From the NCBI GenBank assembly GCA_003149565.1, contig QCWH01000014.1:2615-66614 (forward strand): DNA of 64,000 bases, read 5' to 3'. Source of the DNA: Marivita sp. XM-24bin2 (lineage in GTDB: Bacteria; Pseudomonadota; Alphaproteobacteria; Rhodobacterales; Rhodobacteraceae). Position 1 is the stretch's first letter, and each line of letters begins with the position of its first letter. Position numbers and translations under genes: made by a program. The notes under the pieces are model-generated. The model did not search any database. It was not told where the DNA came from and saw only the letters and a program-made list of their open reading frames with translations. This document shows, one piece after another, positions 43,335 to 51,770 of the stretch.

Positions 43335-44249
43335 ATGCAAATCTATCTGCCCATCGCAGAAGTCTCCGTGAATGCTTTCCTGCTTCTTGGATTGGGGGGA
43401 TTGGTCGGACTGCTCTCCGGCATGTTCGGCGTGGGAGGCGGATTTCTGATCACACCGCTTCTGTTCTTCATCGGCATCCCGCCAGCAGTGGCCGTCGCGA
43501 CCTCAGCCAATCAGATCGTCGGCTCATCGGTGTCCGCATTGATCCCGCATATACGGCGGCGCAATGTCGATTTCCGAATGGGCAGCATGCTTCTGGCCGG
43601 GGGACTTATGGGGTCTGCTCTTGGCGTCTACGTGTTCAATTTCCTCAAAACGCTGGGCCAGGTCGATCTGCTGGTGAACCTGTGCTACGTCATTTTTCTT
43701 GGCGTGATCGGAAGCCTGATGTTCGTCGAAGGACTGCACGCACTGCGCCGCGCCAATCGGGGCGCTGCACCCAAAAGACGCAAGCACAATTGGGTGCATG
43801 GCCTGCCGTTCAAGGTGCGGTTTCGCGTGTCCGGCATTTATATCTCGGTCATTCCACCCCTGCTCGTCGGACTGCTCGTCGGTGTGTTGTCCGCCATCAT
43901 GGGTGTGGGCGGCGGGTTTATCATGGTGCCGGCCATGATCTATTTGCTCAGCATTCCGACAAAAGTGGTCGTCGGCACCTCACTCTACCAGATCATCTTT
44001 GTGACGGCCTTCACAACGCTGCTGCACGCCACGACGAATTATACCGTCGATATCCTTCTGGCCGTCCTTCTGTTGATTGGAGGCGTCGTCGGCGCGCAGT
44101 TCGGCGCAATGATCGGGTCGCGCCTGAGAGCCGAACAATTGCGCATCCTGTTGGCCGGCCTCGTCCTTCTGGTCTGCATCAAGCTGGCCATTGATCTGGT
44201 GATCCCACCTGGCGAGCTCTACTCCATCTCCGAAGTGATCGTAGAATGA
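43335..44249 (+). CDS. TauE/SafE (TSUP) family permease, copy 1
   Basis: A 304-aa membrane protein with about 8-9 helices and the two-fold TSUP pattern: LLLGLGGLVGLLSGMFGVGGGFLITPLLFFIGIPP in the first half, LVGVLSAIMGVGGGFIMVPAMIYLLSIPTKVVVG in the second. TSUP proteins export or import sulfite, sulfoacetate or related anions. ATG 43335 fits the family start. The next gene encodes a close paralogue of the same length, so this is a tandem duplication. Confidence 0.88.
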   Translation: MQIYLPIAEVSVNAFLLLGLGGLVGLLSGMFGVGGGFLITPLLFFIGIPPAVAVATSANQIVGSSVSALIPHIRRRNVDFRMGSMLLAGGLMGSALGVYVFNFLKTLGQVDLLVNLCYVIFLGVIGSLMFVEGLHALRRANRGAAPKRRKHNWVHGLPFKVRFRVSGIYISVIPPLLVGLLVGVLSAIMGVGGGFIMVPAMIYLLSIPTKVVVGTSLYQIIFVTAFTTLLHATTNYTVDILLAVLLLIGGVVGAQFGAMIGSRLRAEQLRILLAGLVLLVCIKLAIDLVIPPGELYSISEVIVE

Positions 44250-44401
44250 TCCAGCCACTGTCCCATAACGCGGACTATTCCGGTCTCGCCTCAGTGTCGC
44301 ACAGCGCGCACTGTGCCCACTATCAGACAGACTGGCGATACAACCACAGAGATTTCCCTTCGGTGCTTGAAAGCGCGAAGTCCATGAGGCTACAGAATAC
44401 C

Positions 44402-45316
44402 ATGCAGATCTACCTCCCCATCGCCGAAATCTCGGTCAACGCGTTTCTCCTGCTCGGCTTGGGCGGGATCGTCGGCGTGCTGTCGGGCATGTTTGGTGTC
44501 GGTGGTGGGTTCCTGATGACGCCTCTGCTCTTCTTTATTGGCATCCCACCAGCGGTCGCGGTGGCGACCGAAGCGAACCAGATCGTGGCCTCCTCCTTCT
44601 CGGGTGTCCTTGCCCATCTCAGGCGCAAGACTGTCGATCTCAAGATGGGCACTGTCCTGTTGGTCGGCGGCCTCATTGGCGCTGCCCTGGGGGTGTTGCT
44701 GTTCAACTACCTCAAAAGCCTTGGCCAGGTCGATCTTCTGGTCAAGCTGTGCTACGTCGTTTTCCTCGGCGTCATCGGTTCACTGATGTTTGTCGAGAGC
44801 CTCAATGCCATCCGCAAGACCAAGTCAGGCAAGCCGCCCACGCGGAAAAAGCACAATTGGATCCACGGCCTGCCCTTCAAGATGCGGTTCCGCACATCGG
44901 GCCTCTACATCTCTGTCATTCCTCCGCTGATCGTTGGCGTCGTGGTTGGCGTTTTGGCCGCGATCATGGGCGTGGGGGGCGGCTTTATCATGGTGCCCGC
45001 GATGATCTATCTGCTGGGCATGCCGACCAAAGTGGTCGTTGGCACGTCGCTCTACCAGATCATCTTCGTGACCGCGTTCACCACACTTCTGCACGCAACA
45101 ACGAACTACACCGTAGATATGGTGCTGGCCGTTCTGCTGCTGGTCGGCGGCGTCGTCGGCGCACAGATCGGAACCGTGATCGGTGCAAAGCTGAAAGCGG
45201 AACAATTGCGCATCCTGCTGGCCTTCATGGTGCTGCTTGTCTGTGGCAAGCTGGCCCTCGATTTGCTGATCCAACCCTCAGAGCTGTTCTCGATCGGCAC
45301 GGCGGGGGGGCACTGA
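44402..45316 (+). CDS. TauE/SafE (TSUP) family permease, copy 2
   Basis: A 304-aa paralogue of the preceding permease, matching residue for residue over much of its length (QIYLPIAEISVNAFLLLGLGG; LKSLGQVDLLVKLCYV; GVGGGFIMVPAMIYLLG). ATG 44402 gives the same N-terminus as copy 1; the long frame upstream is not needed. The two differ most near the ends of the loops. Its stop overlaps the next gene's ATG (TGATG), linking it with the TIGR02186 gene. Which copy transports which anion is unknown. Confidence 0.87.
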   Translation: MQIYLPIAEISVNAFLLLGLGGIVGVLSGMFGVGGGFLMTPLLFFIGIPPAVAVATEANQIVASSFSGVLAHLRRKTVDLKMGTVLLVGGLIGAALGVLLFNYLKSLGQVDLLVKLCYVVFLGVIGSLMFVESLNAIRKTKSGKPPTRKKHNWIHGLPFKMRFRTSGLYISVIPPLIVGVVVGVLAAIMGVGGGFIMVPAMIYLLGMPTKVVVGTSLYQIIFVTAFTTLLHATTNYTVDMVLAVLLLVGGVVGAQIGTVIGAKLKAEQLRILLAFMVLLVCGKLALDLLIQPSELFSIGTAGGH

Positions 45317-46074
45317 TGCGCTGGTTGCTTCTCACTCTCATGCTTCTGGCCGCGCCTTTGCAAGCCGAGGAAGTGGTTCTCGGCCTCAGCCAGGACGAAG
45401 TCTCGATCTCGACCAATTTCGACGGGTCCGAGATCATCATCTACGGCGCAATCAAACGCGAAGCCCCCATCCAGCAGGATGCTCCGCTGCAGGTCATCGT
45501 CACCATCTCCGGCCCGCAAGAGCCTATCACGGTGCGGCGCAAGGATCGCAAGCTTGGGATCTGGGTCAACACCGATGCGATGTCTGTCTCCGCCGCCCCC
45601 AGCTTTTACGCCATCGCGACCTCCGCCCCATGGGAAGACGTGCTGAACGAGGCAGACGACCTGCGTCACACAGTGTCCATCCCCCGCGCGATCCGCTCGG
45701 TTGGGGCCTGGTCACAGGTGGCCAAACCGCAGGAATTTATTGACGCCCTGATCCGTATCCGGATTAACAATGGCCTTTATGTTCTGAACGAAGGCAGCGT
45801 TGATCTCCGCGAATCGACCCTGTTCAACACGGCGATCCAGATGCCTGCCAATCTCACCGAAGGCGAATACGCGACGCGGATTTTCCTGACCCGCAATGGG
45901 CAGGTCGTCTCGAAATATGAGACAAGCATCGACGTTCGCAAAGTTGGCCTCGAACGCTGGCTGTTCAACCTGTCGCGCCAGCAACCGCTTGTCTACGGCC
46001 TGCTCTCGCTCGCCATTGCCATCGCCGCCGGCTGGAGCGCCTCCGCTGCCTTCAGATTGATGCGCTCCGGATGA
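45316..46074 (+). CDS. TIGR02186-family membrane-anchored protein
   Basis: A 252-aa protein with an 18-residue signal peptide (RWLLLTLMLLAAPLQAEEVVL), a mostly beta periplasmic region starting LGLSQDEVSISTNFDGSEIIIYG, and one C-terminal membrane helix (LVYGLLSLAIAIAAGWSASAAF). This resembles the TIGR02186 family often found next to TSUP permeases. The role is unknown; an outer part of the transporter would fit. It overlaps copy 2 of the permease at its start and the thioesterase at its end. Confidence 0.8.
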   Translation: MRWLLLTLMLLAAPLQAEEVVLGLSQDEVSISTNFDGSEIIIYGAIKREAPIQQDAPLQVIVTISGPQEPITVRRKDRKLGIWVNTDAMSVSAAPSFYAIATSAPWEDVLNEADDLRHTVSIPRAIRSVGAWSQVAKPQEFIDALIRIRINNGLYVLNEGSVDLRESTLFNTAIQMPANLTEGEYATRIFLTRNGQVVSKYETSIDVRKVGLERWLFNLSRQQPLVYGLLSLAIAIAAGWSASAAFRLMRSG

Positions 46075-46502
46075 CCCGCACGCCGCCGGGCTCGCGCGCA
46101 GACTACCGCGCTTTCCGCATCCTGCCGACCCGCTGGCAGGACAATGACGAATACGGCCATCTCAACAACGCAACCTACTATGCGCTGTTCGACACAGCTG
46201 TGAGTCTTTGGCAGATGGAGCAGGGCATCGAGATCCGTGGTCCCAACGCCACCAAATTCCTCGTCGTCGAGAGCGGCTGCCGCTACCACGCAGAACTGGG
46301 CTTCCCTGACATCCTGACAGCCGGGATCCGTATCGCGCATATCGGCTCCTCGTCCTTCCGCTACGAGATCGCACTCTTCGCCAATGACAGCGACACCGCC
46401 GGAGCCGAAGGGTTCTTCACCCAGGTCCATGTCGGATCAGACGGGCGCCCGGCACCGCTCTCCGATATAATCCGCGAAACACTGAGCCAGCTCGGCGTCT
46501 GA
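46071..46502 (+). CDS. Hot-dog fold acyl-CoA thioesterase
   Basis: A 143-aa 4HBT-type protein. The conserved start is FRILPTRWQDNDEYGHLNNATYYALFDTAVSLWQ, with the catalytic Asp-type D-N-D and the asparagine-rich loop, followed by beta strands. It hydrolyses short acyl-thioesters of unknown chain. It is coupled to the TIGR02186 gene by a 4-bp overlap. Confidence 0.85.
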   Translation: MTRTPPGSRADYRAFRILPTRWQDNDEYGHLNNATYYALFDTAVSLWQMEQGIEIRGPNATKFLVVESGCRYHAELGFPDILTAGIRIAHIGSSSFRYEIALFANDSDTAGAEGFFTQVHVGSDGRPAPLSDIIRETLSQLGV

Positions 46503-46522
46503 TCTTCTCTGTTTCAAAAATA

Positions 46523-46585
46523 CCTCCGCCGGAGGCATTCCGCAGGCGCGTCAGCGCCGAGGCATAAAGCGTGCGCGCAGCGCAC
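46523..46585. repeat. Three short hairpins between thioesterase and uvrC
   Basis: CCTCCGCCGGAGG (46523-46535), GGCGC/GCGCC (46545-46549 and 46554-46558), and GTGCGC/GCGCAC (46571-46576 and 46580-46585) follow each other in the gap between convergent genes. Confidence 0.65.
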
Positions 46586-46598
46586 ACACTCATCCCAC

Positions 46599-48464
46599 TT
46601 AGCTGTTCTCATGGAAAAAACCGTAGATCCGCTCCGCCAGTGCCTCGCTGACCCCGTCCACTGCCTTCAGGTCGGCCAGGTTTGCCCGGCTGACTGCCTT
46701 GGCCGACCCGAAATGCGCCAAAAGCGCTCGTTTGCGCGACGCGCCAACACCGGAGATCTCGTCGAGCGGATTGGCCATCTGCGACTTCGCCCGCTTCGCC
46801 CGGTGGGTACCGATGGCAAACCGGTGCGCCTCGTCGCGGAGTCTTTGAACAAAATACAAGACCGGATCATTGTGGCGCAGCGCAAAAGGCCGTGTCCCGG
46901 GGCGGTGGAACTCTTCCTTGCCCGCATCTCGGTCAACACCCTTGGCGACACCGACCATCGGCACATCCTCGACGCCGTATTCCTCCATGATCTCACGCAC
47001 CGCAGACACCTGTCCGGCCCCCCCGTCAATCAATAGCAGGTCAGGCCAAAGCCCCTTTTCACGGTCCGGATCATCCTTGAGCAACCGCTTGAAGCGTCGG
47101 GTCAGAACCTCTTTCATCATGCCGAAATCGTCACCGGGGGTCAGCTCATCCCCTTTGATGTTGAACTTGCGGTACTGGTTTTTCAGAAACCCCTCCGGCC
47201 CCGCAACGATCATCGCGCCGACGGCATTCGTGCCCTGAATGTGACTGTTGTCGTAAACCTCGATCCGCTCGGGCGGTGCATCCAATTCAAACGCCTCCGC
47301 CAGCCCGCGCAGCAGTTTCGCCTGGGTTGCGGTTTCCGCCATCCGTCGCGCCAGACTTTCCCGCGCGTTGCGCAAGGCGCCGTCGACCAGTTCCGATTTC
47401 TCTCCCCGTCGCGGTACCGCAATCTCGACCTTGCGGCCCAGCTTGTCCGACAACGCTTCGGTCATCAGGTCTTCGTTCTCGATCGGGTTTGACAACAAGA
47501 TCAGGCGTGGCGGTTCTTTCGTGTCGTAGAACTGCCCGAGGAAAGCTTCCAGAACCTCGGCCTCTTCCACATCAGGTCCGACACGCGGATAGAAATCCCG
47601 GTTGCCCCAGTTCTGGTTCGCCCGGATGAAGAACACCTGTACGCAGGCTTGCCCTTTCTCGAGATGCAGCGCGATCACGTCCGCCTCTGTCACGCCACGC
47701 GGATTGATCCCCTGGGCCGTCTGCACTTGCGTCAGCGCACGGATGCGGTCGCGCAACGCGGCAGCGCGTTCAAATTCCATTGCCTCGGACGCCTCGGCCA
47801 TTTCCTGAGCCAATGTTTCCTGAACATTGGTGGACTTTCCCGACAGAAAACGTTCCGCGTCCTTCACACTGGCGGCGTAGTCTTCCTGGCTGATCTTGCC
47901 CACACAGGGAGCCGAACACCGCTTGATCTGATACTGCAGGCAGGGGCGCGTACGACTGTCGAACATTGCGTCCGAGCAGTTGCGCAGCAGGAAGGCGCGC
48001 TGCAATTGGTTGAGCGTCCGGTTCACCGACCCTGCGCTGGCGAAAGGCCCGTAATAGGCGCCTTTGTCTTTCTTGGCGCCACGGTGTTTGTGGATCATTG
48101 GATAGGCGTGATCCGTGACATGAATGTTCGGGAACGACTTGTCGTCGCGCAGCAGCACATTGTAGCGCGGCTTGAGCTGTTTGATCAGGTTCTGTTCTAG
48201 CAGCAGCGCCTCTGTTTCCGTCCGAGTGGTTAGAAACATCATCGAAGCAGTTTCGGAAATCATACGCGCAATGCGGCCCGAATGGCCCGTCGGCCGCGCA
48301 TAGTTCGAAACCCTCGCGCGTAGGTTGCGCGCTTTCCCGACATAAAGAACCCGCGCCTGCGCATCGAGCATCCGGTACACGCCGGGACTCGAGTCCAAGG
48401 TCTTCAAATAGCCTTGAATGCAGGCGTAGCCTGTGACGGGCGCGCTGTCAGATTCATTGGTCAT
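46599..48464 (-). CDS. uvrC: Excinuclease ABC subunit C
   Basis: A 621-aa nucleotide-excision-repair nuclease. Parts in order: N-terminal GIY-YIG endonuclease ([28 protein letters not shown]), Cys-rich segment ([17 protein letters not shown]), UVR helices, RNase H-like domain ([33 protein letters not shown]), and C-terminal HhH. The start ATG 48464 is chosen over the TTG at 48494 because of the upstream CAGGAAC. No alphaproteobacterial LexA box is visible in its upstream region. Confidence 0.95.
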   Translation of the reverse strand: MTNESDSAPVTGYACIQGYLKTLDSSPGVYRMLDAQARVLYVGKARNLRARVSNYARPTGHSGRIARMISETASMMFLTTRTETEALLLEQNLIKQLKPRYNVLLRDDKSFPNIHVTDHAYPMIHKHRGAKKDKGAYYGPFASAGSVNRTLNQLQRAFLLRNCSDAMFDSRTRPCLQYQIKRCSAPCVGKISQEDYAASVKDAERFLSGKSTNVQETLAQEMAEASEAMEFERAAALRDRIRALTQVQTAQGINPRGVTEADVIALHLEKGQACVQVFFIRANQNWGNRDFYPRVGPDVEEAEVLEAFLGQFYDTKEPPRLILLSNPIENEDLMTEALSDKLGRKVEIAVPRRGEKSELVDGALRNARESLARRMAETATQAKLLRGLAEAFELDAPPERIEVYDNSHIQGTNAVGAMIVAGPEGFLKNQYRKFNIKGDELTPGDDFGMMKEVLTRRFKRLLKDDPDREKGLWPDLLLIDGGAGQVSAVREIMEEYGVEDVPMVGVAKGVDRDAGKEEFHRPGTRPFALRHNDPVLYFVQRLRDEAHRFAIGTHRAKRAKSQMANPLDEISGVGASRKRALLAHFGSAKAVSRANLADLKAVDGVSEALAERIYGFFHENS

Positions 48465-48776
48465 GTAAGATGTTCCTGACACCTTTCCGTTCAACGCCGA
48501 TTCTCACAAATTCGCTGCCTGATTGAAACCTCTTCCGCAACCGTTAAGACATCCACGGATTCTGTGGATAAGTTTGCGGAAAAGTTTCGGACGTCAGGTA
48601 TTTTTCGTTATTTTCCGGCGGCTTCCCAAGAAAGCCCAATTTTTAGGCATATTCTCAAGTCATTGAAAAATATATGTATTTTCCCAGGCGCTTAACAAGT
48701 CACTGAAAACATTAACACTTTGGTAACACTTTCGTAACCTCAACACGTCCGGTGCAAAACTTGTTTTTAGACCGCA
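48465..48776. other. Intergenic region upstream of uvrC
   Basis: A 312-bp AT-rich gap. It holds an inverted repeat ATCCAC/GTGGAT (48551-48556, 48564-48569), which contains TGTGGATAA (48563-48571), a perfect DnaA-box sequence. Further on is CATTGAAAAATATATGTATT and TTCC (48661-48684), the third copy of the AT-rich motif at 2268 and 11708, 197 nt upstream of uvrC. No gene is visible. Confidence 0.5.
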
Positions 48777-49556
48777 TCATTCAACCCCAATGACGTCCGG
48801 TGTCTTCCAACCAAGATGCTGTCCACCATCGACGCAGAGCAGTTGTCCGGTGACCGCTGGCGCATCCAGAAAATACCCCAAAGCAGCGGTGATATCGGAC
48901 GGGTTCGCGCCTCTCTCCAGGATTGTTGCCGACCGCTGTTTCGCAAAATGCGATTCGCTCTGACGCCCGCCCTTCAGGGTCGGTCCCGGTCCAATTGCGT
49001 TGACGCGGCAGGTCGGCGCAAGGGCCTGTGCCGCGGTCTGGGTAAACGCCCAAAGCCCCATTTTCGCGATCGTGTATGTCATGAACTCCGGCGTGAGCTT
49101 TCGCACCCGCTGGTCAATCATGTTCACCACCAAACCGCTCGCCACAGGCTCGTTCTGATCGTCCCGTTCCGGCTCCGGAAGTTGCGCTGCGAAACGCTGA
49201 GTCAGCACAAAGGGCGCTCTCAGGTTGCTTTCCAAATGCCGGTCCCAGCTTTCGCGGGTTGCAGTTTGGATATTGTCATATTCAAAAATCGACGCGTTGT
49301 TGATCAGCACTGTGAGGGGTCCACCAATCCCGTCCCGGGCGGTGTCGACCAAGGCTTGCATGGCGTCTTCGTCAAGCAGATCAGCCTGAATGGCGCAGGC
49401 CTGCTGGCCCTTGGCGCGTACCATACCAGCAACTTCTTCCGCCTCGTCCTCGGAACTGGCATAGTGCACCGCGATATCATACCCGCGGTCTGCGAGGTAA
49501 AGCGCCATTGCGCGCCCAAGCCGTTTCCCGGCACCTGTGATCAATGCTCTGCTCAT
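48777..49556 (-). CDS. Short-chain dehydrogenase/reductase
   Basis: A 259-aa NAD(P)-binding SDR: ITGAGKRLGRAMALYLADRGYDIAVHYASS at the N-terminus, NNAS motif, and the catalytic Y-x3-K as YTIAKMGLWAF. The opening and HYASS resemble pteridine reductase/FolM-like enzymes, which would place it in dihydrofolate or biopterin metabolism, but the substrate cannot be proven. It is the last of four closely spaced minus-strand genes (S49 peptidase, small protein, antiporter, SDR). Confidence 0.88.
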   Translation of the reverse strand: MSRALITGAGKRLGRAMALYLADRGYDIAVHYASSEDEAEEVAGMVRAKGQQACAIQADLLDEDAMQALVDTARDGIGGPLTVLINNASIFEYDNIQTATRESWDRHLESNLRAPFVLTQRFAAQLPEPERDDQNEPVASGLVVNMIDQRVRKLTPEFMTYTIAKMGLWAFTQTAAQALAPTCRVNAIGPGPTLKGGRQSESHFAKQRSATILERGANPSDITAALGYFLDAPAVTGQLLCVDGGQHLGWKTPDVIGVE

Positions 49557-49571
49557 CGCTCTGCCTCGCGC

Positions 49572-50525
49572 TTACATGATGACAAGCGCAATGTAGCCCA
49601 GATAAAGCGCCGACAAGACCACCCCCCAGATACGGGTCAGATCCTTGGCCAGGAAGACAAGCGGGAAAATCAACAGCGACGCGCCCAGCATGACCCACAG
49701 GTCAAAGCGCAGGAATTCCGGGTCGACCGGGATAGGTGCGATCAACGAGGCCACACCGATGATCGCCAACAGGTTGAACATGTTCGACCCGATCACATTA
49801 CCCAAGGCCACATCCGCCTGCCGCCGCAGCGCGGCCATGACCGTTGTGGCAAGTTCGGGCAGTGACGTGCCCAGGGCAACAAGTGTGAGACCAATCACAG
49901 TGTCACTGACACCGAACAGCGTCGCGATCTCGACCGAGCTGTCGACCAGAAGATCAGCGCCGATGGGAAGGCCTACCAGACCCAGCGCAAGATAGAGCAG
50001 GATCTTCCACCACGGCATGTTGGGATCAGCGCCTTCAGGCTCTTCCTCGTCTTCAACTTCCTGCCCGGCGCGTCTATGCGCCAGCGCCTCACGCATCGAG
50101 TCGCCCAAAATCGCCGCAAGGACGACAAGAAGAACGATGCCCGCAATCCAGTCGAACACACCGCGGAATGCCAGTCCAATAAACAGGACGGATGCCGCGA
50201 GCATGATCACATAGCTTTTGCGGGTGTTGCATTCGCTCGTGTGCATCACCGCCAGCAAGGCTGGCACACCCAGCACCAACAGGATGTTTGCAGTGTTTGA
50301 TCCAACAACGTTGCCCAGCGCAATCCCGGGCACGTTTTCCATCGCCGCCTTGATCGAAATGAGCAATTCCGGTGCCGAGGTGCCAAAGGCAACCACCGTC
50401 AGGCTGACGATCAACGCCGGTATCCCGATACGCAGCGACAGGTTCACAGCGCCTTTGACAAGCGCATCTCCCGCCAGGAGCAGGATGACCAGACCAACAA
50501 GCACACCACCCCAAATTGCAACCAT
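49572..50525 (-). CDS. Calcium/sodium antiporter (CaxA/YrbG family)
   Basis: A 317-aa inner-membrane exchanger with two related halves. The alpha repeats are visible as VAFGTSAPELLISIKAAMENVPGIALGNVVGSNTANI and VALGTSLPELATTVMAALRRQADVALGNVIGSNMFNL. It exchanges Na+ or H+ for Ca2+ or K+. ATG 50525 gives the conserved MVAIWGG start; the longer frame runs into the preceding gene. It starts one base after the small zinc-ribbon gene ends. Confidence 0.92.
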   Translation of the reverse strand: MVAIWGGVLVGLVILLLAGDALVKGAVNLSLRIGIPALIVSLTVVAFGTSAPELLISIKAAMENVPGIALGNVVGSNTANILLVLGVPALLAVMHTSECNTRKSYVIMLAASVLFIGLAFRGVFDWIAGIVLLVVLAAILGDSMREALAHRRAGQEVEDEEEPEGADPNMPWWKILLYLALGLVGLPIGADLLVDSSVEIATLFGVSDTVIGLTLVALGTSLPELATTVMAALRRQADVALGNVIGSNMFNLLAIIGVASLIAPIPVDPEFLRFDLWVMLGASLLIFPLVFLAKDLTRIWGVVLSALYLGYIALVIM

Positions 50526-50526
50526 C

Positions 50527-50694
50527 TCAGCCAGCCTTCCGCGAACAGGGGCACGGCCCTTTGCCGATACGGTAGCGGCCACACTTGCGACACTTGGCGT
50601 TGGCCAGCCGCTTGGAGCCGGGGAAACGCAACTTGCCGAACATGGCAAGCACGGCCATGAAGACGAGGAAGAGGATAACGATCTTTGAAATCAC
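50527..50694 (-). CDS. Small membrane protein with zinc-ribbon-like Cys cluster
   Basis: A 55-aa protein from GTG 50694: one N-terminal membrane helix (SKIVILFLVFMAVLAMFGKL) then KCRKCGRYRIGKGPCPCSRK, a four-Cys C-x2-C...C-x-C cluster that could bind zinc. Only one base separates it from the S49 gene on one side and the antiporter on the other, so it is co-transcribed with both. I do not recognise a named family; its compact placement argues it is real. Confidence 0.7.
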   Translation of the reverse strand: MISKIVILFLVFMAVLAMFGKLRFPGSKRLANAKCRKCGRYRIGKGPCPCSRKAG

Positions 50695-50695
50695 G

Positions 50696-51493
50696 TCAGA
50701 GTCCGTAGCGCGCGAATTCAGCGCGTTCTTCAATGGCGGTAAGAGCATCCGACGTGAGTTGCGCACCGAAACGGGCAAGAAACGGCCGGCGTTGTTCGTA
50801 GCGGCGGAACTTCACTTTGTCGCCAAACCGCTCTTTCATGGTTGGGACCAAATGGCCCACGGCATCGGCGAGGCCCACGTCCACCGCCGCCTGCCCGACC
50901 CAAATCTCTCCGGTAAAGAGATCGGGATTATCGGCAAGTTTTTCACCCCGGCTGGTTTTGATCTGATTGATGAACGTGTCATGCAACTGGCCCAGCAACG
51001 TGTTGAGCCGCGCGACATCCTCTTCGGATTCCGGCCGGAAGGGATCGAGCATGGATTTCGATTTCCCGGCGGTATGCACACGGCGTTCAATCCCCTGCCG
51101 CTGCAGGAATACATGCGCGCCAAAGCCAGCTGAAATGACACCAATGGACCCAAGAATAGAGCTTTGGTCCGCAAAAATTTCATCCGCGGCACTTGCGATC
51201 CAGTATCCACCGGAGGCAGCGACATCTTCAACAAAGGCAAAAACCGGCACCTCGGTTTCCTTGGAAAGCCGCCGGATCCGCGCGCCTATCAGCGAACTTT
51301 GCGCCGGGGAGCCGCCCGGAGAGTTGATCTCAAGCGCAACGGCGTCCGGCTTGCCTCTGCAAAACGCTTTTTCCAAGAGCGGTCTCAGGCTGACATCGCT
51401 CAACGTGCCGCGACCGCCTGCAGCGATTGTGCCTTGCATCCGAACCACTGAGACGGTCGGCCCGGATTTCACAAATGGGATAAAGCGTTTCAT
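50696..51493 (-). CDS. S49-family signal-peptide-peptidase-like protease (SohB/SppA type)
   Basis: A 265-aa serine protease of the S49 family. The conserved core includes LEINSPGGSPAQSSLIGARIRRL, VPVFAFVEDVAASGGYWIASAADEIFA with the nucleophilic Ser, and SSILGSIGVISAGFG. The N-terminus is short with no clear membrane helix, so it may be cytosolic rather than anchored. ATG 51493 is chosen over the longer frame to 51619, which has no homologous look. It starts the four-gene minus-strand run. Confidence 0.9.
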   Translation of the reverse strand: MKRFIPFVKSGPTVSVVRMQGTIAAGGRGTLSDVSLRPLLEKAFCRGKPDAVALEINSPGGSPAQSSLIGARIRRLSKETEVPVFAFVEDVAASGGYWIASAADEIFADQSSILGSIGVISAGFGAHVFLQRQGIERRVHTAGKSKSMLDPFRPESEEDVARLNTLLGQLHDTFINQIKTSRGEKLADNPDLFTGEIWVGQAAVDVGLADAVGHLVPTMKERFGDKVKFRRYEQRRPFLARFGAQLTSDALTAIEERAEFARYGL

Positions 51494-51714
51494 GCAGGGG
51501 CATTTAGAATGCAGGTGCGGGGCATACAAGGCGTGGCACAAAATATGGCCCGGCTGTGGGGCATGAGACGCAGCGGAAAACGGATGCATTTCTGTCCCAA
51601 TGTTTCGCGCGCGAAACATTGGGGCCGGACCGGCCCTATTAACCTTTTGTTAATCTTTCCGAATGCACGGCGGCTGGGACAGAAGCAGATATTTTGGTGA
51701 TGCCCGGTGCGTAA

Positions 51715-51755
51715 GGACGCGTCGACGCGTCCCGGTTTTCAGTCGACTGAAAACC
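51715..51755. repeat. Paired palindromes after priA
   Basis: GGACGCGTCGACGCGTCC (51715-51732) and a perfect 22-bp palindrome (51734-51755) centred on GTCGAC are one base apart, just downstream of the priA stop. Confidence 0.85.
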
Positions 51756-51770
51756 TCGCCTGCGCGCCGA

